This document shows, piece after piece, positions 6,082 through 6,259 of a DNA stretch of 6,259 nucleotides. A program made the translations under genes and the position numbers. The notes below the pieces were generated by a model. It ran no database searches. It was given only the letters and a program-made list of their open reading frames with translations, and was not told the origin of the DNA. Each line of letters begins with the position of its first letter. The first letter of the stretch is position 1. The stretch covers positions 1 through 6,259 of the forward strand of contig JAGYOT010000122.1 of assembly GCA_018399455.1 (NCBI GenBank). Direction: 5' to 3'. The DNA comes from Desulfobacterales bacterium (GTDB taxonomy: Bacteria > Desulfobacterota > Desulfobacteria > Desulfobacterales > Desulfosalsimonadaceae).

Positions 6082-6259
6082 CTTTAAATTTCTACTGATC
6101 TTGATATGTTACTTTGATATAAATTGCTTTTCAACAGGGAATTAAAAGATATTGTAGGCCAAACCGCGAACGGAAGAGCAAAATATAATAGACTCTCTAA
6201 CTCAGAATTTTTGTCTTTTCCAAAAAAAATAGACTTATGAATCCGTCATTTAATACTTT
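6082..6259. other. AT-rich non-coding flank downstream of tetR
   Basis: 178 nt without a supported gene. I see TTGATAT twice (6101-6107, 6114-6120), AATAGACT twice (6187-6194, 6228-6235), and a weak CTTTT/AAAAG stem (about 6127-6148). None makes a convincing terminator for tetR. An ATG at 6237 opens a frame that runs off the end after seven codons, but no ribosome-binding site precedes it. Confidence 0.55.

Noticed and set aside
6187..6235. AATAGACT direct repeats, considered as target-site duplications or attachment sites
   Set aside because: Eight bases in AT-rich DNA, 41 nt apart, with no mobile-element sequence between them; chance is sufficient.
6237..6259. Possible start of a next gene at the window end
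   Set aside because: Only seven codons are visible and no ribosome-binding site precedes the ATG.

Overview
The window is a bacterial chromosomal segment in two parts. Positions 1 to about 5212 are GC-rich (one sampled 60-base line inside putA is 41/60 G+C) and hold three co-directional genes: the 3' part of livG, a complete livF, and a long putA. From about 5340 to the end the sequence is strongly AT-rich (sampled lines at 5461 and 5881 are 21/60 and 18/60 G+C) and holds one complete TetR-family regulator gene plus non-coding flank. No rRNA, tRNA, CRISPR array, insertion sequence or integrase was seen.

Region 1 (1-1404) encodes the two ATPase subunits of a hydrophobic/branched-chain amino-acid ABC importer (HAAT/Liv family). 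LivG lacks roughly its first 35 residues because the window starts just before its Walker A motif. LivF follows after 11 nt. The permeases and the periplasmic binding protein are presumably upstream.

Region 2 (1477-5094) encodes a 1205-residue bifunctional proline utilisation enzyme (PutA). It has a proline dehydrogenase barrel, then a glutamate-semialdehyde dehydrogenase domain, then about 215 extra C-terminal residues. It has no N-terminal ribbon-helix-helix domain, so it should not repress its own operon. All principal catalytic residues of both active sites are present. A clear intrinsic terminator (5174-5212) ends this transcription unit. The 72-nt livF-putA gap with no terminator suggests one operon, and the plausible joint role is amino-acid (perhaps proline) uptake and oxidation to glutamate, feeding electrons to the quinone pool and NADH.

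Region 3 (5213-5448) is a non-coding boundary that ends in a compact control region: an AT-rich 10-bp inverted repeat, a -35/-10 pair, a TetR-like palindrome and a strong Shine-Dalgarno sequence. These lead into the TetR-family gene (5449-6081). Its AT-rich base and codon use differs sharply from the upstream operon, which suggests an island edge or acquired DNA. The last 178 nt hold no gene I can support.

Organism: Gram-negative-type Liv and PutA genes with this style of PutA fit Desulfobacterota (sulfate-reducer-like) best from memory, but this is an impression and not proof. I see no clearly new multi-gene system here. The most interesting points are the transporter-putA linkage, the PutA architecture, and the compositional break with its tetR control region.
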